Both the position numbers and the translations under genes were made by a program. From assembly GCA_029933495.1 (NCBI GenBank), contig JAOZOC010000155.1:1-7383 (forward strand): a DNA stretch of 7,383 nt, given 5' to 3'. The notes beneath the pieces are model-generated. The model was not told where the DNA came from. It ran no database searches and saw only the letters and a program-made list of their open reading frames with translations. How positions within the stretch are numbered: the stretch's first letter is position 1; each line of letters opens with the position of its first letter. This DNA is from Bacteroidales bacterium (GTDB taxonomy: Bacteria > Bacteroidota > Bacteroidia > Bacteroidales > JAADJA01). Positions 5,948 through 7,383 of the stretch are shown piece by piece.

Positions 5948-7288
5948 TCAATTGACATAAATACCTATGGAAAAACTAAAGACTAAATTATTGAAAGCAC
6001 CATAAATATTGGTTAAAATACACTTCGAGTAAGAAGATTTAAAATTTGCAAAAATATATCGGCTATTTGATATCTTTATATTACATCCGATTTCCCCTGA
6101 GAAACCCACTTCATTGTAAGGAAAGTTATTTGTTTCACCCCATTTAGTATTAATATTGCTATTGTGCTGATATTCAAAAGCAGACATTCTGTTTGTCAAA
6201 ATACCAAAAAGTACCTCAGCAGCAAGGTATGGCCTTACAGTGCTATTTTTTCTATTTAAATATGATTTTATACCTATTCCAAAATCAATATACTGAGTAT
6301 TTACTTTTATAAAACGTGCACTGTCCCGATAACTGTATTTTGTAAAACCATCATCGGGAATGGCTCCTTTTTCAATGTATGACAAAGTACTGTAAAAAAT
6401 TGTTCCCCTTGCCAATGTCGAGCAGAAATCTATTTTAGCACCTGCCTCAAAGCCGGTTTTTGGGGAAAAAGAGTCAGGTAAATAATAGTTATTTTCATCA
6501 TTGTAAGAATAAAGAAAATTCGAACTGTTAATACCTGCAAATACACTTATTTGGGGTTTCAAAATTGCCTTTTCCTGCAATATTTCCGAATCATATCCCT
6601 TGAATTTATTATAATTGTCTGCATTTTGATTTAAGTTATCCGGTTTAATTCTTTTAACAGTATGTTCAAAAGGATAATTTTTACAATCGTTGAAAATAAG
6701 GTCAAGTGTGCCATTGAAAGTATTATGAGTTTTATATTTTATTTTGAAATTATCATTATATGAATAGGTTATATTATTGAAAATGTGCTTAATCCCTAAA
6801 CCCGGCTTTTCAATTAGATACAAGATTTTGTCTTCAGGGCTGACAGTTACATACGTATTTATATATCCCTTCACAAACTGACGAACAAATGCAGTTGCAG
6901 TGTTAGCCTTGATTGCTTGATTACTTTCCGGTTCATTATCTGAAAAAATCATTTTGCTGAGTTCGCTTTCCGGAATTTTCGTATAATAACTGAAGGTCTT
7001 TTTAACATATTGTTTTCCTGTAGAAAAATGGAAAGAGACTAAATCATTAATACTAAAGTACTCCGGTACAGTATATCTGTCTTGTCTAAATACGACTGAT
7101 TTTGCATTGTTCTTTAAACCCTGATCGAGAATATCCCCATAAATTGTATCGTTACTGTTGAGTACAATGTAACCATAGATATAATAATCCTGAGCAAGGC
7201 AGACTTTAAAACTTGTTATAACTAATAACGAAACTATTACAAAAAATATCTTTTTTTGTAATCCAATTATTTGATTTGATTCTTTCAT
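5948..7288 (-). CDS. Exported protein with probable C-terminal outer-membrane beta-barrel, function unknown
   Basis: This 446-aa protein has a Sec signal peptide: basic start, hydrophobic core at about residues 13-27, likely cleavage after VCLA at 32. The mature protein begins DYYIYGYIVLNSNDTIYGDIL, then a Phe-rich stretch with VPEYFSINDLVSFHF. This resembles the opening domain of many uncharacterised Bacteroidota surface proteins (GYIV..NNDTI.G.I). The part after about residue 243 looks like beta-barrel strands: alternating aromatic/small residues in KPQISVFAGINSSNF, KTGFEAGAKIDF, YIDFGIGIKSYL, VRPYLAAEVLFGIL and FNNLVFSFSIGIYVN, ending in an aromatic/hydrophobic strand plus Asn. I infer an outer-membrane protein of the PorT/OmpW-like type. 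Only Cys30 lies near the cleavage site, without a lipobox, so it is not a lipoprotein. It converges on groEL and is more AT-rich, suggesting it is not part of the conserved cluster. The exact family is not identified. Confidence 0.85.
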   Translation of the reverse strand: MKESNQIIGLQKKIFFVIVSLLVITSFKVCLAQDYYIYGYIVLNSNDTIYGDILDQGLKNNAKSVVFRQDRYTVPEYFSINDLVSFHFSTGKQYVKKTFSYYTKIPESELSKMIFSDNEPESNQAIKANTATAFVRQFVKGYINTYVTVSPEDKILYLIEKPGLGIKHIFNNITYSYNDNFKIKYKTHNTFNGTLDLIFNDCKNYPFEHTVKRIKPDNLNQNADNYNKFKGYDSEILQEKAILKPQISVFAGINSSNFLYSYNDENNYYLPDSFSPKTGFEAGAKIDFCSTLARGTIFYSTLSYIEKGAIPDDGFTKYSYRDSARFIKVNTQYIDFGIGIKSYLNRKNSTVRPYLAAEVLFGILTNRMSAFEYQHNSNINTKWGETNNFPYNEVGFSGEIGCNIKISNSRYIFANFKSSYSKCILTNIYGAFNNLVFSFSIGIYVN

Positions 7289-7348
7289 TAGATAAAAAAA
7301 ATAAAAGTATAAAAAAATCGTTTATCTCATAATTGAAAAATTAAAAAA

Positions 7349-7383
7349 ATGAAAAATCCATTTATGAAGTTTTTACTATTTAT
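7349..7383 (+). CDS. Possible start of a divergent gene, cut by the window edge
   Basis: From the ATG at 7349 the frame reads MKNPFMKFLLF and is still open at the edge. Two lysines followed by a run of hydrophobic residues look like the start of a signal peptide; translation could begin at the first Met or the Met at 7364. It diverges from the minus-strand envelope protein across a 60-base AT-rich spacer. Eleven codons are too few to name a product, and chance in AT-rich DNA is possible. Confidence 0.35.
   Translation, partial: MKNPFMKFLLF

Noticed and set aside
7290..7327. AGATAAA / TTTATCT 7-bp dyad between the divergent genes at the right edge
   Set aside because: The arms are short, AT-rich and 24 bases apart in a region of A-runs, so chance is likely. 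No exact TAnnTTTG box was seen in the spacer for either gene.

Overview
The window is AT-rich DNA from a member of the Bacteroidota, most likely a Bacteroidales/Marinilabiliales-type bacterium. Three things support this. The gene order (sigma-54 activator, LptE lipoprotein, short TPR-type protein, SecG, GroES, GroEL) is one I know from that phylum. The protein features also fit, and TAnnTTTG promoter boxes replace the usual -10 element. The species cannot be named from the sequence.

Layout. Positions 1-253 hold no intact gene, but the minus strand carries what looks like a decayed C-terminal half of a response-regulator receiver domain. A promoter then leads into a sigma-54-dependent AAA+ activator (254-1483) and an LptE-like outer-membrane lipoprotein (1569-2087). 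The 392-base gap at 2088-2479 holds a short hairpin and a 195-bp palindromic, MITE-like repeat (2180-2374). A promoter close to the next start reads into a TPR-type protein of unknown function (2480-3316) and secG (3351-3707). A strong hairpin terminator at 3732-3773 runs straight into a candidate promoter for groES (3831-4109) and groEL (4147-5793), which are closed by a second terminator (5826-5866). Convergent to groEL is an unidentified 446-aa envelope protein on the minus strand (5948-7288). The first 35 bases of a possible divergent gene lie at the right edge.

Together the plus-strand genes form an envelope-biogenesis and protein-folding neighbourhood: LPS transport (LptE), protein export (SecG) and the GroESL chaperonin, next to a regulator with no sensor domain of its own. 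The core genes are ordinary housekeeping genes. The unusual material is between them: the palindromic repeat, the dense ATGTCA cluster with a sigma-54-like -24 motif before groES, and the broken receiver fragment at the left edge. I did not find evidence for a wholly new multi-gene system.
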